Assembly: GCF_900241005.1 (NCBI RefSeq)
Contig: NZ_OEST01000002.1
Span: 372,001-436,000, forward strand
DNA length: 64,000 bases
Source: Bacteroides cutis
GTDB lineage: Bacteria > Bacteroidota > Bacteroidia > Bacteroidales > Bacteroidaceae
Direction: 5' to 3'
Shown here: piece by piece, positions 24,737-33,558 of the stretch
Layout: every line of letters begins with the position of its first letter
Numbering within the stretch: the first letter of the stretch is position 1
Notes under the pieces: generated by a model
Database searches by the model: none
What the model saw: only the letters and a program-made list of their open reading frames with translations
Told to the model about the DNA's origin: nothing
Translations under genes and position numbers: made by a program

Positions 24737-25896
24737 TAAATAAGTCTATTCCCTATGGTCGTCAGTATATTACGGACGAAGATATTCAGATAGTTATTGA
24801 AACCTTGAAATCTGATTATCTGACCCAAGGACCTAAGATAAAGGAATTTGAAACCAAGTTTGCCGAATACGTAGGTGCAAAGTATGCTGTGGCAGTCAAC
24901 AATGCTACTTCCGGGCTTCATCTTGCAGCCACTGCGTTGAATGTTAATCCTGGAGACAAGGTTATTGTTACTCCCATGACTTTTGCTGCAAGCGCAAACT
25001 GTATTCGTTATTGTGGTGGCGAGGTGGTATTCTGTGATATCGACAAAGATACCTATCTCATGGATATCAACAAACTCAGGGCGATATTGCAATCTGCCCC
25101 CAAAGGTACTTACAAGGGTATGATCCCTGTTGACTTTGCCGGTTATCCTTTGAATTTAGAAGAACTTGGCAAGCTTGCTGATGAATATGGCCTTTGGATT
25201 ATCGAGGATGCTTGCCATGCTCCCGGTGGATATTTCACTGATAGTAAGGGAAATAAGCAGTATTGTGGTAATGGTAATTATGCAGACTGTGCCGTATTCT
25301 CTTTCCATCCGGTAAAGCACATTGCAACAGGTGAAGGAGGTATGGTGACCACCAATAGCAAGGAACTTTATGACAAACTTTGCCTTTATCGCACTCACGG
25401 CATTACTAAAGACCCGGCTTTGTTACATGAGCATCATGGTGGTTGGTATTACGAAATGCAGGAACTGGGTTTCAATTACCGTCTGACTGATTTTCAAGCC
25501 GCTTTGGGCATATCCCAATTGAGTAGGGCTAAAGAAGGCCTAGGTCGTCGTCATCAGATAGTGGAATGTTATAATGAGGCTTTTTCTAAAGTACCGGGTA
25601 TCCGTACACCATTCAATGCCGTAGATGTTTATCATGCTTATCATCTTTATATCATCCAGGTAGATGATCGTTTGGGGTTATACAATTATTTACATGAGAA
25701 CAATATCTACGCGCAGGTACATTATGCTCCGCTTCATCTGATGCCCTACTATCAACAGCTTGGTAACAAGAAAGGTGATTTACCGGTAGTTGAGGAATAT
25801 TATGAGCATTGTTTGAGTCTTCCAATGTATCCCACATTGACGGATGAAGAGCAAAAGTATGTGATAGAAAAGGTTCTTGAATTTATGGTAAAATGA
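24733..25896 (+). CDS. pseC: PseC, PLP aminotransferase of the pseudaminic acid pathway
   Basis: This 387-residue DegT/DnrJ/EryC1 aminotransferase converts the PseB keto-sugar to UDP-4-amino-4,6-dideoxy-beta-L-AltNAc. IPYGRQYITDEDI at the start, NNATSGLHLAA (phosphate site), IEDACHAPGG and FSFHPVKHIATGEGG with the Schiff-base Lys are present, and the C-terminus has the usual VHYAPLHLMPYYQ. It overlaps both pseB and pseF by 4 bases, so the three are tightly coupled. Confidence 0.94.
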   Translation: MINKSIPYGRQYITDEDIQIVIETLKSDYLTQGPKIKEFETKFAEYVGAKYAVAVNNATSGLHLAATALNVNPGDKVIVTPMTFAASANCIRYCGGEVVFCDIDKDTYLMDINKLRAILQSAPKGTYKGMIPVDFAGYPLNLEELGKLADEYGLWIIEDACHAPGGYFTDSKGNKQYCGNGNYADCAVFSFHPVKHIATGEGGMVTTNSKELYDKLCLYRTHGITKDPALLHEHHGGWYYEMQELGFNYRLTDFQAALGISQLSRAKEGLGRRHQIVECYNEAFSKVPGIRTPFNAVDVYHAYHLYIIQVDDRLGLYNYLHENNIYAQVHYAPLHLMPYYQQLGNKKGDLPVVEEYYEHCLSLPMYPTLTDEEQKYVIEKVLEFMVK

Positions 25897-26579
25897 AAAA
25901 TATAGCAATAATTCCCGCCCGTGGCGGTAGCAAGCGCATTCCACGTAAAAATATCAAACCCTTTATGGGCAAGCCTATCATTGCTTATTCCATCGAAGCC
26001 GCTTTGCAAAGCGGACTTTTTGATGAAGTGATGGTCTCTACCGATGATGAAGAAATTTCTATAATAGCCAAAGACTTTGGTGCATCAGTACCATTTTTGC
26101 GTTCAGAGAAAACAGCTAATGATTTTGCTGGTACAGAGGATGTTATTTTAGAGGTTCTTCATATGTACGAAGATAGAGGGCAAACTTTTGATAATATTTG
26201 CTGTTTATATTCAACTGCTCCATTTGTGACTGCTGAAAGGTTGATAGAGGGATTTAACCTTCTTTCTGATAAAAATGATGCAGCAATTTCTGTAGTTGAA
26301 TATTCCTTTCCAATTCAACGAAGTGTAAAAATGGATGAAGCTGGATATTTACAGCCTAATTTTCCACAGTATATGGATGCGCGTTCTCAGGATCTTGAGA
26401 AAACATACCACGATGCAGGACAGTTTTACTTTATCAAAAACAAAACGTTTATAGAAGAACATTCTTTGTGGTGTAGAAATGTGGTACCTGTTATTTTACC
26501 AGAATTGGAAGTACAGGATCTTGATACAATGGCGGATTGGGAGCTTGCCGAGGTGAAATATAAAGTGATTCATGGATAA
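25893..26579 (+). CDS. pseF: pseudaminic acid cytidylyltransferase
   Basis: This 228-residue CMP-sugar synthetase activates pseudaminic acid as CMP-Pse for transfer. IIPARGGSKRIPRKNI at 5-20 is the CTP-binding signature, and MVSTDDEEI and the C-terminal LDTMADWELAEVKY fit PseF. By sequence alone a NeuA sialic acid or legionaminic synthetase could look alike; the surrounding pathway favours pseudaminic acid. It overlaps pseG by 8 bases. Confidence 0.92.
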   Translation: MKNIAIIPARGGSKRIPRKNIKPFMGKPIIAYSIEAALQSGLFDEVMVSTDDEEISIIAKDFGASVPFLRSEKTANDFAGTEDVILEVLHMYEDRGQTFDNICCLYSTAPFVTAERLIEGFNLLSDKNDAAISVVEYSFPIQRSVKMDEAGYLQPNFPQYMDARSQDLEKTYHDAGQFYFIKNKTFIEEHSLWCRNVVPVILPELEVQDLDTMADWELAEVKYKVIHG

Positions 26580-27966
26580 ACCAAAAGTGTATCTTAAAGC
26601 TGACGCGTCGGCGATAATCGGTTACGGCCACTTTATCCGTACTTTGGCTCTTGCCGACATGCTGAAGGACGATTTTGACTGTACCTTCTTTACTTGTCAT
26701 CCTACCCCTTATCAAGTGAGTGAGATGGAGAAAGTATGCCCGCATGTCACCTTGCAGGAAGAAACGCATTATGATGATTTCCTTTCTTGTCTGAGAGGAG
26801 ATGAAATCGTAGTGCTTGACAATTATTTCTTCACTACCGATTACCAGCGCGCCATTAAGGAAAAGGGCTGTCGATTGGTGTGCATTGATGATATGCACGA
26901 CAAGCATTATGTGGCGGATTACGTCATTAATCATGGATTAACAAATCAAGAATTATTTGATTGTGAAACATATACTAAACTTTGTTTGGGATATGAATAT
27001 GCACTTTTACGTAAACCTTTTTTATCAAAACAGACACGGGCTGAAAGAAATTGTATTGTAGTAACATTTGGCGGAGTGGATGAATTTGACATAACAAGCA
27101 AGGCTATACTTCAATTGCTTGATGTTACGAATGAAAAGATAGTAGCAATAGTTGGAGATGGATATCACCCCAAAAATAGTTTTATTGATAATGAAAGGGT
27201 GATTTATAGAACAAAATTATCTGCTCAGCAAATGGCAGATACATTTAATAGTGCTTCATTAGTAATATGTTCAGCTAGTTCGGTTTGTATTGAGGCGTTG
27301 GCTTGTGGTGCAATCATTGCAGCAGGATGGTTCGTTGATAATCAAAAAGAATTATATGAGAATTTGGCAAAGGAGGGAAGAATAATTCCATTGGGGAATA
27401 TCGAAAAAGAAATTCGGATTTCAGATGTTTTTTTAGTTTCTATTACTCCTTCTACATTTGATGCAACTCGAGTGAAATCACATTTCTTACATATTTTTTC
27501 AGATTTAGCTAAGGGGCGATATTTGCGAAAAGTACGTCAAGAAGATTTAGATCGAATATACGAATGGTCTAATGACCCTGCAGATAGAGCAGGTTCATTT
27601 AATTCAGAACCAATAATATATGAAAATCATATTAAATGGTTTGCTAAATTGCAGACTCTTAAAGATGTCACATTATATGTATTCATTGTCAATAGAGAGC
27701 CTGTAGGTCAAGCAAAAATTACCTTGAAAGGGGATGGAAGTGCTGAGGTTGGTTACGGTATAGCAGCCAATAGCAGAGGAAAGGGATTAGGTAATACCAT
27801 TATTCCGCTGGTTGAAAATGAAGTTTTTCTTTATTTTCATGTTACGCAAATGATTGCAGAGGTAAAATCTAACAATATTCCTTCTTTGAAAATATTTTCT
27901 CGAAATCACTATAAAAAAGTGAAGGAATCAGAAGGCATCGTGTTATATATAAAAGAACTGTCTTAA
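26572..27966 (+). CDS. pseG: PseG-PseH fusion: UDP-sugar hydrolase plus N-acetyltransferase
   Basis: This 464-residue protein joins two pathway enzymes. Residues 1-310 are PseG (YLKADASAIIGYGHFIRTLALADML; VVLDNYFFTTDYQ; CSASSVCIEALACGA), a GT-B-like hydrolase that removes UDP from the diacetamido sugar. Residues 320-464 are a GNAT acetyltransferase like PseH (LRKVRQEDLDRIYEWSND; acetyl-CoA loop GIAANSRGKGLGNTIIP), which acetylates the 4-amino group. In Campylobacter and Helicobacter these are separate proteins. With the fusion, all six Pse functions are present. Base composition drops sharply from about base 26940 onward. Confidence 0.9.
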   Translation: MDKPKVYLKADASAIIGYGHFIRTLALADMLKDDFDCTFFTCHPTPYQVSEMEKVCPHVTLQEETHYDDFLSCLRGDEIVVLDNYFFTTDYQRAIKEKGCRLVCIDDMHDKHYVADYVINHGLTNQELFDCETYTKLCLGYEYALLRKPFLSKQTRAERNCIVVTFGGVDEFDITSKAILQLLDVTNEKIVAIVGDGYHPKNSFIDNERVIYRTKLSAQQMADTFNSASLVICSASSVCIEALACGAIIAAGWFVDNQKELYENLAKEGRIIPLGNIEKEIRISDVFLVSITPSTFDATRVKSHFLHIFSDLAKGRYLRKVRQEDLDRIYEWSNDPADRAGSFNSEPIIYENHIKWFAKLQTLKDVTLYVFIVNREPVGQAKITLKGDGSAEVGYGIAANSRGKGLGNTIIPLVENEVFLYFHVTQMIAEVKSNNIPSLKIFSRNHYKKVKESEGIVLYIKELS

Positions 27967-28037
27967 ATGAGCTAATGGAACTTCATTATGAAAGGGCTAA
28001 AAACAAACAAAAGAATAGGTAAATAGTAAAACAAATT

Positions 28038-29174
28038 ATGGATAAAGTTTTAGAAAACAGGTTAGTGATTTTAATTGGTATGGAGCATTATACTCCATTA
28101 GGTGTCATTCGTTGTCTTGGCGAAAACGGAATCAATCCTGTATTTATAGGCGTAAAATATAAGGCTTGTGTGGCATCATCCAGCAGATATGTCAAGAAAT
28201 CATATTTGGTTAATGATGACCAGGAGGCATTCGACCTTTTGCTGAAGGAATATGGAGATGTATCTGAAAAGACAGGTCTGAAGCCTATTGTTCAGTTCAC
28301 GGATGACAGTACCGTAGAACTTTTTGAAAATCATCATGATGAATTGAAGGATAAGTTTATTTTCTTTAATGCTGGTGGTAACCATCGTATAGCAAAGTTC
28401 CTCGATAAATTCGAAATATTGCAATGTGCGGAACGCCATGGCGTGCAAATTCTGCCCACTGAGGTGGTGAAATGTGGTGAACTTCCTAAACATGCTGAAT
28501 ATCCGGTAATCACAAAAGCCATATCTCCAAATGCTGGCGCCTGGAAAGGTGATGTAAACATTTGCTATAGTGAGGAAGAATTGAAGGCAGCTTTCAACCG
28601 TATCAAAAGTCCGTTGGTTCTCATACAGAAATTCGTAGAGAAGAAAACAGAGATGACTATTGAGGGGTATGCCGTCAACAAAGGAAAAGATATGTTTGCT
28701 GCTATTCAGTGCTCATACCTTTATAATATAAAAGGATATTATAGTCCATATCATATTGATAAACCCATTCAGAATCAAGACCTGAAAGAAAAATTAGCCG
28801 CTATGATAGAGGAAATAGGTTTTGAAGGAGTATTTGATGCTGAATTCCTTGTTGCCCCTGATGACCAGTTGTACTTCTTGGAGATTAACTTCCGAAATAC
28901 GACATGGAGCTATTCATCAGCCGTTGCTGGATACCCTTTAGCTTATCTGTGGTGTGTTTCAATGTTGACAGGAGAAATTCCCGAACCCAAAGACTTTGAA
29001 CCGTTCACTTCTATGGTGGAACCGATAGACTACTCTAAGAGAGTAGAAGAGGGGCGTTGTTCTTTGTCTGAATGGCTTAAGGATTTTAAAGAAGCCAAGT
29101 GTACATATTATTATGACCCTGTTGATTTAAAACCTTGGCAGGTACTGACTGATAATTGGGATAAGTTGAAATAA
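28038..29174 (+). CDS. ATP-grasp ligase, paralogue 1
   Basis: A 378-residue ATP-grasp protein: an N-terminal pre-ATP-grasp fold (VILIGMEHYTPLGVIRCLGE), a central YPVITKAISPNAGAWKGD nucleotide-binding segment, and the metal-binding acidic LYFLEINFRNTTW near residue 290. Such enzymes activate a carboxylate with ATP and join it to an amine or thiol. A close paralogue of identical length lies at 32398. The substrate is unknown. Its position, between the Pse genes and a BCCT transporter, suggests joining an imported or amino-acid-like group to a capsule sugar. Confidence 0.85.
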   Translation: MDKVLENRLVILIGMEHYTPLGVIRCLGENGINPVFIGVKYKACVASSSRYVKKSYLVNDDQEAFDLLLKEYGDVSEKTGLKPIVQFTDDSTVELFENHHDELKDKFIFFNAGGNHRIAKFLDKFEILQCAERHGVQILPTEVVKCGELPKHAEYPVITKAISPNAGAWKGDVNICYSEEELKAAFNRIKSPLVLIQKFVEKKTEMTIEGYAVNKGKDMFAAIQCSYLYNIKGYYSPYHIDKPIQNQDLKEKLAAMIEEIGFEGVFDAEFLVAPDDQLYFLEINFRNTTWSYSSAVAGYPLAYLWCVSMLTGEIPEPKDFEPFTSMVEPIDYSKRVEEGRCSLSEWLKDFKEAKCTYYYDPVDLKPWQVLTDNWDKLK

Positions 29175-29196
29175 ATAAGCATAAGATTAGTAGGTT

Positions 29197-30708
29197 ATGA
29201 AAAAGGGTACATGGTATAGTCGTAACTTGGTGTTTTTTTGGACGATTATAATAGCCATTTCCGTCATTGTCTTTGGTGCTGTTTACAGTACTCAGCTTGG
29301 AGAAATATCCGGCGTTTTCATGCAATGGGTTAGTCATTATTTCGGTTGGCTATACATTTGGGCCATATTTGCATTTATTGTATTCCTTGTTTGGATTTCT
29401 TTCAGTAATTACGGTAAGATTAAATTAGGAAAAGACACTGACAAACCGGAATTTAGTAATTTCTCATGGTATTCTATGCTGTTTTGTGGCAGTACAGGAA
29501 TCGGGTTGGTGTTTTGGAGTATAGCAGAGCCGTTATCTCATTATGCTGCACCTCCTACAGGAGTTGTAGCGGGATCTCAGCAAGCGATTGATTTTTCTGT
29601 AAGAACCTGTTACCTGCACTGGGGCATTACTCAATGGGTTTGTTTTGCTGTTGTAGGCCTTGGTATAGCCTACTTCCAGTTTCGTAAGGGGAAGAATGCG
29701 CAGATTAGTAACCTGATGATTCCGCTGGTTGGTGAAAAACATACTGAAGGTTTCTTTGGAAAAGCCATTGATGGGTTCTCTGTAGTTGTTTCTTTTGCTG
29801 GTGTTGCCACATCATTAGGTTTGGGAGTTTCTCAGATTTGTGGTGGTCTTAACTATCTGTTTGACATTCCAAAGAACGAAAATACCATATTGACCATCAT
29901 CATTTTGATAACATTGGTGTTCATAATCAGTGCTATTTCTGGTGTTTATAAAGGTATAAAGATTCTATCGAACTTAAACACGATTCTTGCTTTAGCTTTG
30001 CTTGTCGTGGCTTTTGCTGTTGGTCCCAAGATTACAATGCTGAATAACTTGACAAATAGCGTTGGTCAGCACATTCAGTACTTTTTTTCAGATGTGATGA
30101 TGATTAATGCCTTTGGCAATAATGAGTGGGTGATGAATTGGCGTGTGTTCTATTATGCATGGTTTGTTGCATGGACTCCTTTTGTGGGCATGTTTTGTGC
30201 AAGAATATCAAAAGGTAGAACGGTGCGTGAATTTATTTGGGGAGTGGTTGTCGTTCCAACATTATTCACTATCGTATGGTTGGCAGTATTTAGTGCCATA
30301 GCATTGTCTACCGTTCAGGGCTGGAGTCTTGAGAATGTACAGCAGTTGATAGCTTCTCCGGAAACAGCAGTGTTTATTGTATTTAGCCATTATCCTCTTA
30401 GCCAGGCTATTTCAATAATGATTATTGTTTTATTAGGTATCTTCTTCATTACTTCGGCTGATTCTGCTACTTATTCACTCAGTATGATGACATCAAATGG
30501 CAGTATCACTCCTCCGGTATATAAAAAGGTGGTGTGGGGTATTGTTTGTAGCTGTATTGCTTACATCCTTTTATCAGCCGGAAGCCTGAAACCTTTGCAA
30601 ACGATTTCAATTGCAGCTACGTTACCATTTCTTTTTGTGATGATTGCTATGATGTGGGCTTTGGTGAAAGATATGAAGAAGTCGGATTTAACTGAAACGA
30701 AAAAATGA
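29197..30708 (+). CDS. BCCT-family (betaine/carnitine/choline-type) transporter
   Basis: A 503-residue integral membrane protein with about 12 helices. GSTGIGLVFWSIAEPLSHYAAPP and PFVGMFCARISKGRTVREFIWG are BCCT signatures. The aromatic segment that usually reads like FYWAWWxxW is FYYAWFVAW here (WRVFYYAWFVAWTPF), so a substrate other than glycine betaine is possible. A compatible-solute carrier inside a capsule operon is unusual. It overlaps the next gene, an outer-membrane barrel, by 4 bases, suggesting a two-membrane uptake route. Confidence 0.9.
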   Translation: MKKGTWYSRNLVFFWTIIIAISVIVFGAVYSTQLGEISGVFMQWVSHYFGWLYIWAIFAFIVFLVWISFSNYGKIKLGKDTDKPEFSNFSWYSMLFCGSTGIGLVFWSIAEPLSHYAAPPTGVVAGSQQAIDFSVRTCYLHWGITQWVCFAVVGLGIAYFQFRKGKNAQISNLMIPLVGEKHTEGFFGKAIDGFSVVVSFAGVATSLGLGVSQICGGLNYLFDIPKNENTILTIIILITLVFIISAISGVYKGIKILSNLNTILALALLVVAFAVGPKITMLNNLTNSVGQHIQYFFSDVMMINAFGNNEWVMNWRVFYYAWFVAWTPFVGMFCARISKGRTVREFIWGVVVVPTLFTIVWLAVFSAIALSTVQGWSLENVQQLIASPETAVFIVFSHYPLSQAISIMIIVLLGIFFITSADSATYSLSMMTSNGSITPPVYKKVVWGIVCSCIAYILLSAGSLKPLQTISIAATLPFLFVMIAMMWALVKDMKKSDLTETKK

Positions 30709-31364
30709 AGATAAAAAGATTATTGTTGGTCGTTACAACCTTGATGCTAATGACAACTGTCATGGCACAGGTTCCATATTTTTCAGGAACAGTAGGTGAT
30801 GGAAAATTATATGGCTACACTTCACTGAAAATCCGCCCGGGAATAAACGCTCAGGAAACTTATACCGCATTTCAATATGGTATAGGCAATTATTTCGCTA
30901 CGGGTGTTGATCTCTATACCGATGCAGGTACTTCTTATATGGGCTATCTTGTAAGAGCGGGATATAAGTTCAGTAAGTGGTTTGGAATTGGTGGACAGGT
31001 AACGCCTTCATTTGATTTGAACGATAATATGAAGTTTTCCTACTTAACATCTGCCCTCTATATGAATGGAAATATAACGGATAGTGGCCGGTTGTTTTGG
31101 TGTAGCAATACATGGTGGGGGGTAAACAAAGGAGCTGGCAATACAATGTCACAATGGACATTTTTGGGATATGCTATCCCCATAGGAAAAGGCCGAAGTT
31201 TCACTCCCATGATTGGAGAAATTCATTCTTGGAAGATGGATAGTGACATGGATATTGCTGCAGGTTTCTACTATTCAGTCAAAAAATGGAATTTTTATGT
31301 TTGGGGTAATGACTTCTTGAAAGTTCATCCCAGAGTAGTGGTTGGTGTGGATTTCGTATTGTAA
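30705..31364 (+). CDS. small outer-membrane beta-barrel protein
   Basis: A 219-residue protein with a signal peptide (cleavage after VMAQ, about residue 22) and alternating strands rich in Tyr, Trp and Gly (YTAFQYGIGNYFATGVDLY, WNFYVWGNDF) ending in VVVGVDFVL, a C-terminal Phe-containing barrel strand. I do not recognise a named family. Translational coupling with the BCCT transporter suggests that it brings the same substrate across the outer membrane, but it could instead be structural. Confidence 0.7.
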   Translation: MKIKRLLLVVTTLMLMTTVMAQVPYFSGTVGDGKLYGYTSLKIRPGINAQETYTAFQYGIGNYFATGVDLYTDAGTSYMGYLVRAGYKFSKWFGIGGQVTPSFDLNDNMKFSYLTSALYMNGNITDSGRLFWCSNTWWGVNKGAGNTMSQWTFLGYAIPIGKGRSFTPMIGEIHSWKMDSDMDIAAGFYYSVKKWNFYVWGNDFLKVHPRVVVGVDFVL

Positions 31365-31373
31365 TAATATTAT

Positions 31374-32387
31374 ATGAGCAAGACTTTTATTATTGCCGAG
31401 ATGTCGGCAAATCACAATCATCGCAAGGAGGTTGCAATTGAGACAATTAAGGCAGCTAAGAAAGCGGGAGCTGATGCTATCAAGATTCAGACGTATTCGT
31501 CAGAAACAGAAACTTTGGATTGCGACAAGCCTGATTTTAGAGTTGGAAAAGGTTTATGGGATGGAGAGACTTACTTTAGCCTTTACCGCAAAGCTGATAC
31601 TCCATGGAAATGGCATGAGGAACTATATCATGTGGCTAAAGAAGAAGGGTTGATTTGTTTCACTACACCAACAAATAAAGAAACGATAGACTTTGTGGAG
31701 GTTTTGGGTAATCCCATTTATAAGATTGCTTCTTTCGACATTATTGATATTCCCTTCATTCGCTATGCTGCATCAAAGCAGAAGCCGATGATTGTTGCTA
31801 CAGGTATCGCAACAGAAGTAGAGATTAAAGAAGCTGTTGACGCTATACGTGCAGAAGGAAATAACGATATTACGCTTCTGAAATGTACATCGGCCTATCC
31901 TGCAAAAATAGACCAAGCGAACTTGCTAACTATGCCTGATATGAAAGAAAAATTTGGGGTTAAAGTTGGTGTGTCTGACCACACTTTTGGTAGTCTTGTG
32001 CCTATGACTGCTGTAGCTTTAGGGGCAGAAGTAGTGGAAAAGCATTTTATCATCGACCGTTCTATCGGTGGTCCTGACTCTGATTTTTCGATGAATGCAG
32101 AAGAATTTGCTCAGATGGTGAAAGATGTTAGGAATGTTGAGTTGGCATTAGGTGCTGTCACTTATCCAACGGATGTTAATGCTATTGCTGGTCGTATATA
32201 TTGCCGTTCGCTTTATGTAGCAGAAGATATGAAGTCAGGAGATGTCATTACAGAGAAGAATGTGAGAGCTGTTCGTCCCGCTTTTGGATTACCAATCAAA
32301 TATCTACCACAGTTATTGGGCAAGAAAGTAAATAGAAATTTGGAAATGGGTACTAGAATGAGTCTTGAGTTTGTCAAGGATATATGA
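31374..32387 (+). CDS. pseI: pseudaminic acid synthase
   Basis: PseI (337 residues) condenses the 2,4-diacetamido-2,4,6-trideoxy-L-altrose with phosphoenolpyruvate to give pseudaminic acid. The NeuB-type barrel starts FIIAEMSANHNHR and continues with KAGADAIKIQTY, LKCTSAYPAKIDQ and VGVSDHTFG, and ends with a SAF domain (CRSLYVAEDMKSGDVITEKNVRAVRPAFG). It lies 9 bases after the barrel protein and 10 before the second ATP-grasp, so it belongs to the same transcript although separated from pseBCFG. Confidence 0.93.
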   Translation: MSKTFIIAEMSANHNHRKEVAIETIKAAKKAGADAIKIQTYSSETETLDCDKPDFRVGKGLWDGETYFSLYRKADTPWKWHEELYHVAKEEGLICFTTPTNKETIDFVEVLGNPIYKIASFDIIDIPFIRYAASKQKPMIVATGIATEVEIKEAVDAIRAEGNNDITLLKCTSAYPAKIDQANLLTMPDMKEKFGVKVGVSDHTFGSLVPMTAVALGAEVVEKHFIIDRSIGGPDSDFSMNAEEFAQMVKDVRNVELALGAVTYPTDVNAIAGRIYCRSLYVAEDMKSGDVITEKNVRAVRPAFGLPIKYLPQLLGKKVNRNLEMGTRMSLEFVKDI

Positions 32388-32397
32388 TTTAACATAA

Positions 32398-33534
32398 ATG
32401 AATAACGAGATAGATAAGCATAAATTTATTCTTGTCGCTTTGGAACACTATAATTCTTTAGGGATTATTCGCACACTTGGAGAATTGGGTATTAAGCCCG
32501 TGTTCGTAGGGGTAGATTATAAGGTTCCAGTAACCTCTGCAAGCAAATATATAGGTGTGCACCACCGTGTGAAATCCATTGCGGAAGCATACGACACTGT
32601 TATCAAGAACTATGGTGATGTTTATTCCAAAACTGGCTGCAAACCTTTTCTGCTCTTTAGTGACGATGATGTTTACAGTGTTTTTGACGAGAATATCGAG
32701 GACATACAGAAGAACTTCATTACTGCAAATGCGGGAAAGAATGGTCGGGTGGTTGAATTTATGGAGAAGGATGCTATTCAGGGTCTTGCTCGTCGTTACG
32801 GTCTTCCTACTATTGATTCTCATGTAGTTAAGCCTGGTATAGTGCCCGATGGATTGAAATATCCAGTGATAACCAAAGCTATTTCCCCGTTGGCAGGTGC
32901 TTGGAAAGGTGATTTCCATATTTGTGAGAGCGAGTCACAACTTCGAGAGGCTATGGCAACAATCAATGCAAAGAAATGTATGATTCAGCCATACTTGGAG
33001 AAAAAAAACGAAATTCAGTTCGAAGGATTTAGTTACAATCATGGCAAAGGTATGTTCACTGCTATTCAATGTGCATACAATTATAATATTAAAGGATATT
33101 ATAGTCCTTACATGAATGTATTCTCTCCCAAGCATTCTGATTTTCTTATTAAGCTCAACAGCATGCTTGAAGAGATAGGTTATGAAGGACTTTGGGAGAT
33201 TGAGTTTTTGGTGGATACAGAAGACAATTATTGGTTTCTTGAAATCAATTTCCGCAGTTCTCCTTGGCATCGTGCTGCCACCATTGCAGGTATGCCTCTT
33301 TCATACCTTTGGTGTAAGACTATGCTAACGGGCAAAGCGCCCAAGCGCAGGAAATTCGACCCTTTTGATGCAATGGTAGAGCCTGTTGACTATGGCAAAC
33401 GAGTTGAAGAAGGCCGTTGTACTTTGCCTGAATGGTTGACCGATTTCAGGACTGCTAAGTGTTTATATAATTATGATGAGAATGATATGGAACCTTGGAA
33501 ACTGGTCGTTAATCATTGGGATGAATTGAAATAA
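32398..33534 (+). CDS. ATP-grasp ligase, paralogue 2
   Basis: A 378-residue ATP-grasp enzyme exactly as long as the one at 28038 and clearly related: YPVITKAISPLAGAWKGD, AIQCAYNYNIKGYYSPY, WFLEINFRSSPW and the C-terminal VEPVDYGKRVEEGRC align with it throughout. The two differ around the acceptor side (NTTWSYSS against SSPWHRAA), so they may act on different carboxylates or different amines. The Pse synthase precedes it and the PIG-L deacetylase follows. Substrate unknown. Confidence 0.85.
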   Translation: MNNEIDKHKFILVALEHYNSLGIIRTLGELGIKPVFVGVDYKVPVTSASKYIGVHHRVKSIAEAYDTVIKNYGDVYSKTGCKPFLLFSDDDVYSVFDENIEDIQKNFITANAGKNGRVVEFMEKDAIQGLARRYGLPTIDSHVVKPGIVPDGLKYPVITKAISPLAGAWKGDFHICESESQLREAMATINAKKCMIQPYLEKKNEIQFEGFSYNHGKGMFTAIQCAYNYNIKGYYSPYMNVFSPKHSDFLIKLNSMLEEIGYEGLWEIEFLVDTEDNYWFLEINFRSSPWHRAATIAGMPLSYLWCKTMLTGKAPKRRKFDPFDAMVEPVDYGKRVEEGRCTLPEWLTDFRTAKCLYNYDENDMEPWKLVVNHWDELK

Positions 33535-33558
33535 TTTTTTATATAAAACATTACATAT

